Source: Bacteroidaceae bacterium (GTDB taxonomy: Bacteria > Bacteroidota > Bacteroidia > Bacteroidales > Bacteroidaceae). From it: a stretch of 64,000 nucleotides of DNA. Location of the stretch: assembly GCA_017546785.1 (NCBI GenBank), contig JAFYRW010000029.1, positions 1-64,000 of the forward strand, written 5' to 3'. Shown here one piece after another: positions 54,556 through 63,117 of this stretch (position 1 is its first letter; each line of letters opens with the position of its first letter). Under the pieces are notes generated by a model. It saw only the letters and a list, made by a program, of their open reading frames with translations. It did not search any database and had not been told where the DNA came from. Position numbers and translations under genes: made by a program.

Positions 54556-57054
54556 TCATTTATTTGCTCGTTGTAACATATGCACAGCTTGCATAATCTT
54601 ATTCTTCAAAAGTACAGGATAACCGGGATTATCCGACAAGAAGCGTTCAAGTTCGTAATTTGCGGCAGGGCTGCGATGGCTGCCCAGCAACGCCCCTACC
54701 CAATTACGCGGGAAGAAAATATCTCCTGTACGCTGAACCTCCTGCAGTTCATCGAGTGCGGGACGTATATATTTCACCGTACGCTCGCCACGCAACGGAT
54801 GGTTAAGATATGACAACGTTGTTGCGGTCCACGGCTCTATACGACGATTCTCAGGCTCCATAAGCGACTCGAAAAGTCCGTCGAGCAGCAATGTATCAGG
54901 GATAACTGCGCGCGATATAAAATCGAATTGTCGCAGACGGTCGCCGTTGGCTATTCTGCTGCGCTGTGCCGATATTATATCATCGCAGCGCTCGGGCATT
55001 CTTATTGCAAGCTCATAGGCCAAAGTCATATAGTCCGACTCGCCGAGCAGCGGATGGTTCTTCTCTTTCCACACAGAATATAGCGCACTGACAATCTGCG
55101 GCGAACGGGCCTCACAGGCTAACAGACGCAGGAGCATTGTTCGGCACGATGCCAAAGGATGCGACTGCGACAATTCATATAGCGACTGCTCTATATTCCT
55201 GTCGGTGCTACTGCGCAGAGGCTCGCCAAAATAGGAGCATATAGTGGACGCTATCAGAGGATTTTTCTCTTCTTTGAGCCCTTTTAATAATGTATGGGCA
55301 AACTCCTCATTGCCAACCCTCTTTAGCTGATAATTCTCGTAGAGAGTCATTAGATACGACTGTCGGGCAGTCTCGTCGATTGTAGTGTGCCAATTATCGA
55401 GCAACCATTGCAGAGATGGAGCTTCTGGCAAGAAAATGGCGTAACCGCGACCGTCGCTGTTGGGCAACAGCAAGCGTGCATCTTCAGCAACGCTGCACAC
55501 AAACTCCTTGCCGCTCATAGTAACATTTACATTTGTAGTATCTTTTCCTATCACCGTTACCTCGAAGCTCTGCGGCCACAGCAGCCCACGCTGCAGCGGG
55601 TCGCTCTGCACAATGCGCATAATGCCGTCGTTCACGCTGCATTCAATATGCGGTAATCCTTTCTCGTTCACCCACACATTACTGAATTCCAAGAGATTAT
55701 CGACTGTTTTTGAGTCGAGGATAATAACAAGGTCTTCCCACGTTGCATTGCCGTAGGCATATTCTTTAAGATACTGCTGTATGCCGCTACGGAAGGCCTC
55801 TTCGCCCATTATCTCGACAAGCTTTTTCATCATCACAGGAGCCTTGCAATAGATTATATTGCCGTAGATAAGCCCGGCATTGCTCAAATTGTCCAACGGC
55901 TGCTTAATTGATGTTGTTCCCGCAGTGCGGTCCTCGGAAAGTGAGGGTGAGGTTATTGTCTTAAGCCAATTGAGGCTGTGGTTAATATCGGGAAAGAGAG
56001 GCTCCACAATTGCCGATGCAAAGTAGTTGGCAAAGACCTCTTTTGTCCACACATCATCGAACCACTGCATTGTCACATAGTCGCCGAACCACATATGGGC
56101 TGTTTCGTGCGCAATGAGTAATGCTCGGCGAAGTTCCTCATCGGGTGTAGGATTCTCGTTCAGAAAGATGGTAGCGTCGTTGTAGAGCGTTGCTCCCGTA
56201 TGCTCCATTCCTCCATATTGGAATCCAGGAAGGATTATAATATCGTATTTTGAGAAGGGATAGGGAACGCCTGTATAATTCTCCATCCACTCCAGCGACG
56301 AAATTATCTGAGAGAAGATAATATCCATCTGTGCCAGACGCTTTTCGTCATTTTCACGATGGTAGGCAGCGATGGTCCTCTCTCCGGCCTTATATTCGCA
56401 TCGGCTCATATTTCCTGTGACAAATGAGAAAAGATAGGTGCTCAAAGGCTCTGTAGTCTCAAACTTAATTCTCTTTCTGTCGCCGGCAACGGTGAGACTG
56501 CTCACCGCGCTGTTCGACACAGCCTCCCACTGAGCAGGAATCTCGAGAGAGAGAGTAAAATTGGCCTTAAGATTGGGCTGCTCAAAGCAAGGAAAAAGAG
56601 TGCGCGCCCTGTCGGGGACAAGCAATGTATAAAGAAAATCGTCGTTGCGGTTAAGCGATTGGTCGCCAGCTACAAAAGCGATATTTACTATATTATCCCC
56701 TACTCTGCTCGCCGAAGCAGGAATTATTATGTGTTCGTTGCGAATATCGCAGGCAATGGCTGTACCATTAACCGTAATACCTTTTATATTATCAGGGTCG
56801 TTACGAAAATCTACAATGACAGGCTGTGCGCTATCAAGCGAGAAACGCAATGTAGCCTCGCCCACGACAGCAGAATCCCTCTCCTGCGGAATTGAGAAAA
56901 AGAGCTCGTATGCAAGTTCTTTTATCTCTTTTTTGCGCAATGTGGCCAATTGCTCCGACACTCCTTCGCTATACAGCTCCTTTTTGTCGTAAGAGCTGCA
57001 GGCAACCAAAAATGCAAGAGTAGTTACAAGAAAAAGTCTAAAAACTCTCATCAT
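54556..57054 (-). CDS. M1 family aminopeptidase, lipoprotein
   Basis: An 832-residue zinc aminopeptidase with a lipoprotein signal (FLVTTLAFLVACSS, cysteine near 19). The zinc site HETAHMWFGDYV (HExxH) is followed by the third ligand in TKEVFANYFA, with the usual spacing. The exopeptidase motif reads GGMEH where GxMEN is standard, a visible deviation at the last residue. The C-terminal helical domain is complete. It should cut N-terminal residues from peptides in the periplasm or at the surface. Gap to the M20 gene is 17 bases. Confidence 0.92.
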   Translation of the reverse strand: MMRVFRLFLVTTLAFLVACSSYDKKELYSEGVSEQLATLRKKEIKELAYELFFSIPQERDSAVVGEATLRFSLDSAQPVIVDFRNDPDNIKGITVNGTAIACDIRNEHIIIPASASRVGDNIVNIAFVAGDQSLNRNDDFLYTLLVPDRARTLFPCFEQPNLKANFTLSLEIPAQWEAVSNSAVSSLTVAGDRKRIKFETTEPLSTYLFSFVTGNMSRCEYKAGERTIAAYHRENDEKRLAQMDIIFSQIISSLEWMENYTGVPYPFSKYDIIILPGFQYGGMEHTGATLYNDATIFLNENPTPDEELRRALLIAHETAHMWFGDYVTMQWFDDVWTKEVFANYFASAIVEPLFPDINHSLNWLKTITSPSLSEDRTAGTTSIKQPLDNLSNAGLIYGNIIYCKAPVMMKKLVEIMGEEAFRSGIQQYLKEYAYGNATWEDLVIILDSKTVDNLLEFSNVWVNEKGLPHIECSVNDGIMRIVQSDPLQRGLLWPQSFEVTVIGKDTTNVNVTMSGKEFVCSVAEDARLLLPNSDGRGYAIFLPEAPSLQWLLDNWHTTIDETARQSYLMTLYENYQLKRVGNEEFAHTLLKGLKEEKNPLIASTICSYFGEPLRSSTDRNIEQSLYELSQSHPLASCRTMLLRLLACEARSPQIVSALYSVWKEKNHPLLGESDYMTLAYELAIRMPERCDDIISAQRSRIANGDRLRQFDFISRAVIPDTLLLDGLFESLMEPENRRIEPWTATTLSYLNHPLRGERTVKYIRPALDELQEVQRTGDIFFPRNWVGALLGSHRSPAANYELERFLSDNPGYPVLLKNKIMQAVHMLQRANK

Positions 57055-57071
57055 TGTAATATTTTCCCTCT

Positions 57072-58427
57072 TTAATCTAATCTCTTGTGGAACTCAACGA
57101 CTGCCTCTATTCCCTTGCGGAACATTTCGAGGCTGAAATTCTCATTGGGAGAATGTATGGCGTCGCTCTCAAGGCCAAAGCCCATAAGTATAGTCTTTAC
57201 ACCAAGAATCTTCTCAAAGTCGCTGATAATAGGGATACTGCCTCCGCGTCTCACGGCAAGGGGCTTCTTGCCGAATGCCTTCTCAAAGCCAGCCTCGGCA
57301 GCCTTGTAGGCCGGCAGAGTTATAGGACAAAGATAGGCCGAACCGCCGTGCATAGGAGTAACCTTAACCTTTACACACTCGGGAGCAATAGATGTAAAAT
57401 AGTCAATGAACTGTTGCGATATTTTGTGATGATCCTGGTTGGCAACCAATCGGCACGACACCTTTGCGTATGCCTTCGACGGCAACACAGTCTTACTGCC
57501 CTCGCCGGTGTATCCGCCCCAAATGCCACAAAGGTCGAACGACGGACGGCAGCTATTACGTTCAATGGTAAGATACCCCTTCTCGCCGCGCAACGCAGCA
57601 ACGTCAATGGATTCCTTATATTTCTCCTCGTCGAAAGGAATAGATGCAATCATCGCACGCTCCTCGGGCGACATTTCAACAACATCGTCGTAGAATCCGG
57701 GGATTGTAATACGGCCATCCTCGTCGGTCATCTTTGCTATCATCTCACAGAGGACATTTATAGGATTAGCCACCGCTCCGCCAAAATGTCCCGAGTGAAG
57801 GTCGCGGTTGGGGCCTGTAACCTCAACCTCCCAATAGGCAAGGCCGCGTAGTCCTGTTGTCAGCGAAGGAAGCTCTGCCGATAGCATACTCGTATCGGAA
57901 ACAAGGATAATATCACACTTAAGAAGCTCTTTGTTTGCCTCCAAGAAAGCATTGAGGCTGGGAGATCCAATCTCCTCTTCACCCTCGAAAATGAATTTCA
58001 CATTGTGTGTAAGCTCGCCTTTCCTTACAAGATACTCAAAGGCTTTTACCTGTATCATAGCCTGTCCCTTGTCGTCGTCGGCTCCGCGTGCCCATATTTT
58101 TCCATCTTTTATTACAGGCTCAAAGGGGTCACTGTGCCATAGTTCGAGAGGCTCGGCTGGCATTACGTCGTAGTGTGAATAGACAAGCACTGTGGGAGCA
58201 TTTGCATCCACCATCTTTTCGGCATATACCAAAGGATTACCTGCCGACGGCATTACCTCGGCTCTGTCTACGCCGGCCTCAATAAGAAGCTCTTTCCATC
58301 GTTCAGCGCACAATTCAACATCTTTTTTATGCGACTGTTTGGGACTTACGCTGGGAATACGTATCAACGAGAAGAGCTCGTCGAGAAAGCGTGATTCATT
58401 CTCTGCTATATATTTTTTTACCTCCAT
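57072..58427 (-). CDS. M20 family dipeptidase (cytosolic nonspecific type)
   Basis: A 451-residue di-zinc peptidase. Landmarks: VYSHYDVMPAEPLELWHSDPFEP (metal-binding His-Asp), GADDDKGQ, FEGEEEIGSPSL (catalytic and metal Glu), SDTSMLS, and the dimerisation lid with DLHSGHFGGAVANP. There is no signal peptide. It hydrolyses dipeptides to free amino acids and is first in the operon with the M1 aminopeptidase and glutamine synthetase. Confidence 0.93.
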   Translation of the reverse strand: MEVKKYIAENESRFLDELFSLIRIPSVSPKQSHKKDVELCAERWKELLIEAGVDRAEVMPSAGNPLVYAEKMVDANAPTVLVYSHYDVMPAEPLELWHSDPFEPVIKDGKIWARGADDDKGQAMIQVKAFEYLVRKGELTHNVKFIFEGEEEIGSPSLNAFLEANKELLKCDIILVSDTSMLSAELPSLTTGLRGLAYWEVEVTGPNRDLHSGHFGGAVANPINVLCEMIAKMTDEDGRITIPGFYDDVVEMSPEERAMIASIPFDEEKYKESIDVAALRGEKGYLTIERNSCRPSFDLCGIWGGYTGEGSKTVLPSKAYAKVSCRLVANQDHHKISQQFIDYFTSIAPECVKVKVTPMHGGSAYLCPITLPAYKAAEAGFEKAFGKKPLAVRRGGSIPIISDFEKILGVKTILMGFGLESDAIHSPNENFSLEMFRKGIEAVVEFHKRLD

Positions 58428-58500
58428 AATTATTTGTTTTTAATATTAACAACCGGACGAATCCATTGGGCTAAAAGCCTGTGATGTTCGCCAATTATTG

Positions 58501-58532
58501 CGAAGATAATAAGAATATATATTGAATGCAAA
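58501..58532 (-). promoter_or_regulatory. Promoter of the M20-M1-glnA operon
   Basis: Minus-strand TTTG (58529-58532), exactly 20 bases, then TATCTTCG (58501-58508), one base off TAnnTTTG. The leader is about 70 bases. Confidence 0.6.
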
Positions 58533-58649
58533 TTAAGAATCTTAATATTTAACAACTGCGCGGATGCACTTTTCATCATCAGGCGTTTATAACAGAGCAA
58601 AAAGAGCGGAAAAGAGAACAAACATATTTCTTATAATCGACATTTTTTA

Positions 58650-58657
58650 TACCTTTG
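58650..58657 (+). promoter_or_regulatory. -7 element for the GNAT gene
   Basis: TACCTTTG, 18 bases before ATG 58676. It overlaps the TTG at 58655 that begins the longer open frame, so the shorter start is right if this promoter is used. Confidence 0.5.
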
Positions 58658-58675
58658 TTTAAACGATTATATCCT

Positions 58676-59194
58676 ATGACAGCTTTTTCGGAGAAAGATA
58701 GACGCATAGAGCGTTGCCGCAATCTTTGGAGCAATATTTTTGGAGACAGCAATGAATATATTACACAATTCATAAATACTTACTATTGTGACAGCAATAT
58801 GCTGTCGATAGAAGATGATGACAAACTGCTATCTATGCTGCATATTATCCATTTCAAGAGCAACAGCTTTAGGATTGGGTATATCTTTGCTGTTGCCACT
58901 CACTACGAGGCCCGCTGCCGAGGATATGCATCGCAACTGATAAACGATGCAATAGCCATAGCAAAGGAGAGAGGATACGATGCTTTGGCGCTTATTCCTG
59001 CAAGCAAAGAACTGTACGGTTATTATACACGATTCGGCTTTTCGGGACGATACAATGTAACCTTTCTGTTACCCGACAATTTTTCTTTTAACAGCGACAA
59101 TCCACAGGAGGACCGCGTGGCTCTACTACCGCTATCCGAGCGATTCACAGCCCCATCAGATGATTCAACCATTGAATTAGTGTGGGAAGATTAG
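58676..59194 (+). CDS. GNAT-family N-acetyltransferase
   Basis: A 172-residue acyl-CoA-dependent acetyltransferase. Motif A (acetyl-CoA pyrophosphate loop) is seen as ARCRGYASQLINDAIAIAKERG, and motif B as LYGYYTRFGFSG. The N-terminal part (RIERCRNLWSNIFGDSNEYITQFI) is usual for a Bacteroidota clade of this superfamily. Substrate unknown. ATG at 58676 was chosen over TTG at 58655 because of the promoter position. It ends about 100 bases before a bidirectional terminator. Confidence 0.85.
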   Translation: MTAFSEKDRRIERCRNLWSNIFGDSNEYITQFINTYYCDSNMLSIEDDDKLLSMLHIIHFKSNSFRIGYIFAVATHYEARCRGYASQLINDAIAIAKERGYDALALIPASKELYGYYTRFGFSGRYNVTFLLPDNFSFNSDNPQEDRVALLPLSERFTAPSDDSTIELVWED

Positions 59195-59294
59195 TGATAA
59201 AAAATAAGAGTGAATACAAAAAGTGCGCAAGCAAGAATATAAGAGTTGGATTCACAGAGTGCATCCCTGCGCTGTCGCAGGCGTCCTTGCAACG

Positions 59295-59336
59295 AAAAAG
59301 GTATAGGGGAAATATTATTTCCCCTATACCTTTTTT
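59295..59336. terminator. Strong bidirectional terminator between GNAT and tRNA-Ser
   Basis: AAAAAGGTATAGGGGAAAT pairs with ATTTCCCCTATACCTTTTT around a 3-base loop. It serves the GNAT gene on plus and the tRNA on minus. A smaller hairpin CCTGCG-CTGT-CGCAGG sits upstream at 59266-59281. Confidence 0.88.
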
Positions 59337-59342
59337 ATGTTG

Positions 59343-59431
59343 CGGAAAGAGTGGGATTCAAACCCACGGTACGGTAAAAACCGTACGCCGGATTTCGAGT
59401 CCGGTCCATTCGATCACTCTGGCATCTTTCC
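59343..59431 (-). tRNA. tRNA-Ser (anticodon CGA)
   Basis: An 89-base class II tRNA. The acceptor stem is GGAAAGA/TCTTTCC with discriminator G73; the anticodon stem CCGGA/TCCGG carries loop CTCGAAA with CGA at 34-36, reading UCG codons. A long variable arm GTACGGT...ACCGTAC and a T arm with TTTGAATC (TTCGAATC-like) follow. The CCA end is not encoded. Confidence 0.95.
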
Positions 59432-59444
59432 TTTAAATGTGGGG

Positions 59445-59452
59445 CAAAAGTA
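59445..59452 (-). promoter_or_regulatory. -7 element for tRNA-Ser
   Basis: Minus-strand TACTTTTG, 13 bases upstream of the tRNA 5' end. The remainder of the 59432-59531 gap is A/T-rich with no other signal. Confidence 0.5.
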
Positions 59453-59531
59453 GTAATTTATATTCTTACTAAAAATATTTTTCTTTATTTTTTCTTAAAA
59501 GAACTGCTCTGCCCGACGCCCGATATATGGT

Positions 59532-62057
59532 TTATCTTACATACATTTTGCTTGCACTGCCATTCTCCTTGCGTATATATATCCCTTTGTGCAAATGAGG
59601 TATAGTGGCTACGGCACCAGAGTATATCTTTACTCCTCCGAGGGTGTAAATTTCCACTGTATCATTATGCTCGGCAATGGTTTCTACTGTCGTCGCCTGC
59701 CCCAACGACACATATATTACGTCGGAACTTTCTGTTTCGTTGCCTACAGCATCGGCGGCTTTGACCGAATATCGGTAGGTGCCATTCTCCTCTAATCCTT
59801 CGAATGTATAGCTTGTCTCTGTGGTCTCTATTGTTTCGACAGGAACAATAAGCTCGTCGCGCAGCAATGATATTTTTATATCATCTACTACTACACGCTT
59901 TTTATCCAATGATTTTTCGGTGGAGAATGTTATAGTGAATTTTCCTGTAGCGGTTATTGTAACACTCTCTTCGCTCCAATCGGCGGTAGGTTCAACAGTC
60001 TGTATAATATCGCCATTGTCAGTCGATAGTGTAAGTTGTGCTCCTGTGTCGCCAGCATTGTGCAGACGTACCTTGTAGGAGATATTTATCTTTCCCTCTT
60101 TATTTATAAGAGGTGTTGTCAATTCTCCTGCTGTATTGGAAGCGCCTATGCGCAATGTGCCTGTATTCGAAAAGATATTCTTAACGCTCCACCCTGCTTT
60201 TGAGAAATAGCTGTCAGGGGAGTTGATAGGTATATTTGCTGATGTACAGTTATAAAAATCCTCGGTGAGGATATTGGTGTACGAGCTTGTAGACTCGCTT
60301 TTGGTAACCTTTTCGAGTGTAAGAATGTAGTTGTAGGCATCTTCCGACTCGCTCCAATTGGCAGTAAAGCTGTTGGATGTTACCTCTGTTGCAGCAAGGG
60401 CGGTAGGGGTTGTTACATCGCCACGCATAAAGGAGAAATGTATCACTCCATTCTCGAGGCGTATGTCTCGGATGGGCTTGCCCATATAGCCGCCAGTAAA
60501 GACTTTTGCTGCGGGGGTTGAATAGTCTGTAAGCTCGGTGTTTCCGGTGGGACCAGGCCATACGTCACCCAAAAGATTATTTTTATAGTGGGTGGTAGAG
60601 GTTGCATTCTCGGACTTCAGACGTTCTCCATCGGCGGGGATAATGGTGAATCGTTCGTGCGAGACATTGCAGTTTATCTCGTTTCGGCTCCAATAATATT
60701 CGTTATAATCGACGTGTATTATAAGCATTCCTGTATTCACGATATATTTGTCGAAGCCCTCGGCCTGTCTGTTCTCAAGAATATAATATTCATTGGAATT
60801 GGCATCATTCACAATCTTGTAGCCTACTCCACCCGACGTTAATGCATCGAGGCTGTAGTTGCCTTTTTCGGTAAGCTCGACGAGTTTTCTCCAGCCCATA
60901 AAATCGCGTTCATAGGCATTGTAGCCAACGGGGGCGTATCCTCGCATTGTGTTGTCGCCGTAGTCCATCACATCCCAATAGTCCATTCCAAAAGCAGCAT
61001 AGTTACCCGAGGTATCGTAGTGGTCCATAAGACCTAGACAGTGTGAGAATTCGTGGCATATTGTACCTATTCCCGAAAGATTGCCGGCGTATTGGCCGCC
61101 CTGCTGAATGTAATAGTCGTTAAATGCAAGCTCGCAGCTGCAGGCGTATTTGTTCACCATCACGTCATCGAGCTTTATGGGCGAAGAAAATTCACTCAGC
61201 CACGAGGAGTGCGGCCATATATAATTGGAATTTGAGTTTGCAACGTGCTCGCCATAGCCTGCGTAAAGGCAATAGACATATTCAATCTCGCCGTCGCCAT
61301 CATTGTCGAAAATGGAAAAATCGACCTTTGAATCGAGCGCTCTACAGGCCTCTATTATCATTGCGGCGGGATTAGTGTCGTTGCCGTAAATATTGTTGCG
61401 TCCATAATAGGCCTGATTGTTCTTGAGCGTTACAATGTCGCAGACAACGAATTTTGGCTTGAAAATGCTATCGCTCTGTGCTACGAAATAATCGTGGACG
61501 CTGCCGGGCAACGAGGTAATATTCTGACTTTCCAGATAGGGAGAATGAAAGCCTGTGTAATTCTCACCCGAGAATGTTGGCTCAATCTGCTCTTTTGTAA
61601 AAGATAATTTTACATCGGCAAACTCCACCAAGAGTATAGGGACATATATCTCTCCTTCAGGCTTAATGTCACTATTCAGTGCGCGTGTGGCATTGGCGCG
61701 TGTAACGGCACTTTTGGCATACGTCGCCATTCGCGAGCGCATATTCACAGGATTGCCCGACAATATAAGCGCCTCTTCGTCGCTCGAGCGATTCTCTTTG
61801 TTATGAGCAAGGCAATTGGTAGAGACAAGAGCGCCATCGGCTGTCATTGTCGCATAGTAAAAGTCGCCGTTGGCCTCCTTTACCACGGGTATTCCGTCCA
61901 ATGTGGTATAATAGTGACAATATTCGTCTCCCGTCAAGCGCACCATAAGCGTAGTGCCGTCGGACTGCTTTACGCTGATGGCTGTTCTGTCGGCAGGGAT
62001 TGCGAAAATAGAAAGAGCGATAAAAAGAGCTGATAAAAATATAAAAATACGTTTCAT
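59532..62057 (-). CDS. Secreted M6-family metalloprotease with fibronectin-III and secretion-tail-like C-terminus
   Basis: An 841-residue protein with a signal peptide (1-20: KRIFIFLSALFIALSIFA). The N-terminal part is a propeptide-like domain (NGDFYYATMTADGALV). The M6 (immune-inhibitor-A-like) catalytic domain has zinc motif HEFSHCLGLMDHYD (HExxHxxxxxD) and DNDGDGEIEYVY, probably a calcium site. A jelly-roll-like region and a fibronectin type III module (TETSYTFEGLEENGTYRYSVKAADAVGNE) follow. The last 35 residues (EIYTLGGVKIYSG, then LHKGIYIRKENG) look like a type IX secretion sorting tail. The frame runs to 62132, but ATG at 62057 starts the signal peptide. Confidence 0.88.
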   Translation of the reverse strand: MKRIFIFLSALFIALSIFAIPADRTAISVKQSDGTTLMVRLTGDEYCHYYTTLDGIPVVKEANGDFYYATMTADGALVSTNCLAHNKENRSSDEEALILSGNPVNMRSRMATYAKSAVTRANATRALNSDIKPEGEIYVPILLVEFADVKLSFTKEQIEPTFSGENYTGFHSPYLESQNITSLPGSVHDYFVAQSDSIFKPKFVVCDIVTLKNNQAYYGRNNIYGNDTNPAAMIIEACRALDSKVDFSIFDNDGDGEIEYVYCLYAGYGEHVANSNSNYIWPHSSWLSEFSSPIKLDDVMVNKYACSCELAFNDYYIQQGGQYAGNLSGIGTICHEFSHCLGLMDHYDTSGNYAAFGMDYWDVMDYGDNTMRGYAPVGYNAYERDFMGWRKLVELTEKGNYSLDALTSGGVGYKIVNDANSNEYYILENRQAEGFDKYIVNTGMLIIHVDYNEYYWSRNEINCNVSHERFTIIPADGERLKSENATSTTHYKNNLLGDVWPGPTGNTELTDYSTPAAKVFTGGYMGKPIRDIRLENGVIHFSFMRGDVTTPTALAATEVTSNSFTANWSESEDAYNYILTLEKVTKSESTSSYTNILTEDFYNCTSANIPINSPDSYFSKAGWSVKNIFSNTGTLRIGASNTAGELTTPLINKEGKINISYKVRLHNAGDTGAQLTLSTDNGDIIQTVEPTADWSEESVTITATGKFTITFSTEKSLDKKRVVVDDIKISLLRDELIVPVETIETTETSYTFEGLEENGTYRYSVKAADAVGNETESSDVIYVSLGQATTVETIAEHNDTVEIYTLGGVKIYSGAVATIPHLHKGIYIRKENGSASKMYVR

Positions 62058-62129
62058 AGTTTTTCTTAAGTTATTCACACGATGGCTCAATTTCCCGTCA
62101 GCAGAAAGAGAGGAAAGAGCATCGGCCTG

Positions 62130-62137
62130 CAAAAATA
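62130..62137 (-). promoter_or_regulatory. -7 element for the M6 metalloprotease gene
   Basis: Minus-strand TATTTTTG, 72 bases before the chosen ATG; no clear -33. The remaining intergenic sequence up to 62214 is A/T-rich without a terminator for the transporter pair. Confidence 0.45.
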
Positions 62138-62214
62138 GTATTTTTGTTATTATTTTTATCTGTTGTCTTTCAAATTCTTACATAATATTTAAATGAATAA
62201 GTTATTTTTAACAT

Positions 62215-63117
62215 CTAATTACTCTTCTCCTCGGCAGTACTTACCCAATATATTCCGATGCAAATGAGTGCCAATGCCGATATTTGAAGGTCGTCGAGCC
62301 TGTCCTGTCCGAGTACAAGAGAGGTTATCGTTACGATAAAGAGTGTAAGGTAGCCATAGATTGACACTACAGTAGGACGCAGGAATTTAAGCCCAACAGG
62401 CACAAGCAGATAACTTACCACCGTAGGAAAAAGAAGTACATAAAAGAGTACGCCAAGTTCCTTTGTATTATGCTGCAGCAGAAACATCGGAGCCTCGAAT
62501 CCCCCAAAAACAGTTGCGACCAACGACGATACTGCACCGCCCAAGAATGTGTATCTCAGCATCGTCATATTGCTGACGCGCTTGAGAATGACTCCTGTAA
62601 GAATCAAATATACAGCATAGCACAGAGAGCACACTACGCCTAAGATATTTCCCAACAGAGGATTGGTTGCCAATGCCTTGTCGGGCTGCGACAACAGGCA
62701 TAATATTGCACCTAAAAAAGCTACGAGAATACCGGCAACCTTGTTCGACGTAACCTTTTCGCCTAAAAAGAGAACCGACAGAATAAAAACCCATATTGGC
62801 TGTATGGCATTCAGAATAGCAAAATTGACAGGGGTCGTGTAGTTTATTCCCGTTGCATAGAGGAGCATATATCCAAAGACCGATATTGCTCCTATGAAAA
62901 AGAGTTTCACCCTGTCGGCTACGCTCGAAAGGTCTGGCTTTTCGAATATTCCGATAATCCAGAATACCGCTGTTCCAAAAACAAGGCGTAAGGTTACGCA
63001 GCTCAACGGGGAAATGTATAGAGGCAATAGGAATTTCAGAGCATTCATATTTAGGCCGCTGAATATTCGCGACGCAAAGAGCGCATAGTGCCCCTTTAAT
63101 GTATCATTGTTTTTCAT
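62215..63117 (-). CDS. EamA/DMT-superfamily transporter
   Basis: A 300-residue inner-membrane protein with ten predicted helices in two EamA repeats. The first repeat holds YTTPVNFAILNAIQPIWVFILS and the second ends in the SLVLGQDRLDDLQISALALICIGIYWVS region. Members export amino acids or other small metabolites; the substrate cannot be predicted. It overlaps the end of the MFS gene by 14 bases, so the two transporters are cotranscribed. Confidence 0.88.
   Translation of the reverse strand: MKNNDTLKGHYALFASRIFSGLNMNALKFLLPLYISPLSCVTLRLVFGTAVFWIIGIFEKPDLSSVADRVKLFFIGAISVFGYMLLYATGINYTTPVNFAILNAIQPIWVFILSVLFLGEKVTSNKVAGILVAFLGAILCLLSQPDKALATNPLLGNILGVVCSLCYAVYLILTGVILKRVSNMTMLRYTFLGGAVSSLVATVFGGFEAPMFLLQHNTKELGVLFYVLLFPTVVSYLLVPVGLKFLRPTVVSIYGYLTLFIVTITSLVLGQDRLDDLQISALALICIGIYWVSTAEEKSN

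Noticed and set aside
57087..57851. 254-codon open frame on the plus strand
   Set aside because: Antisense shadow of the M20 dipeptidase, which has intact catalytic motifs.
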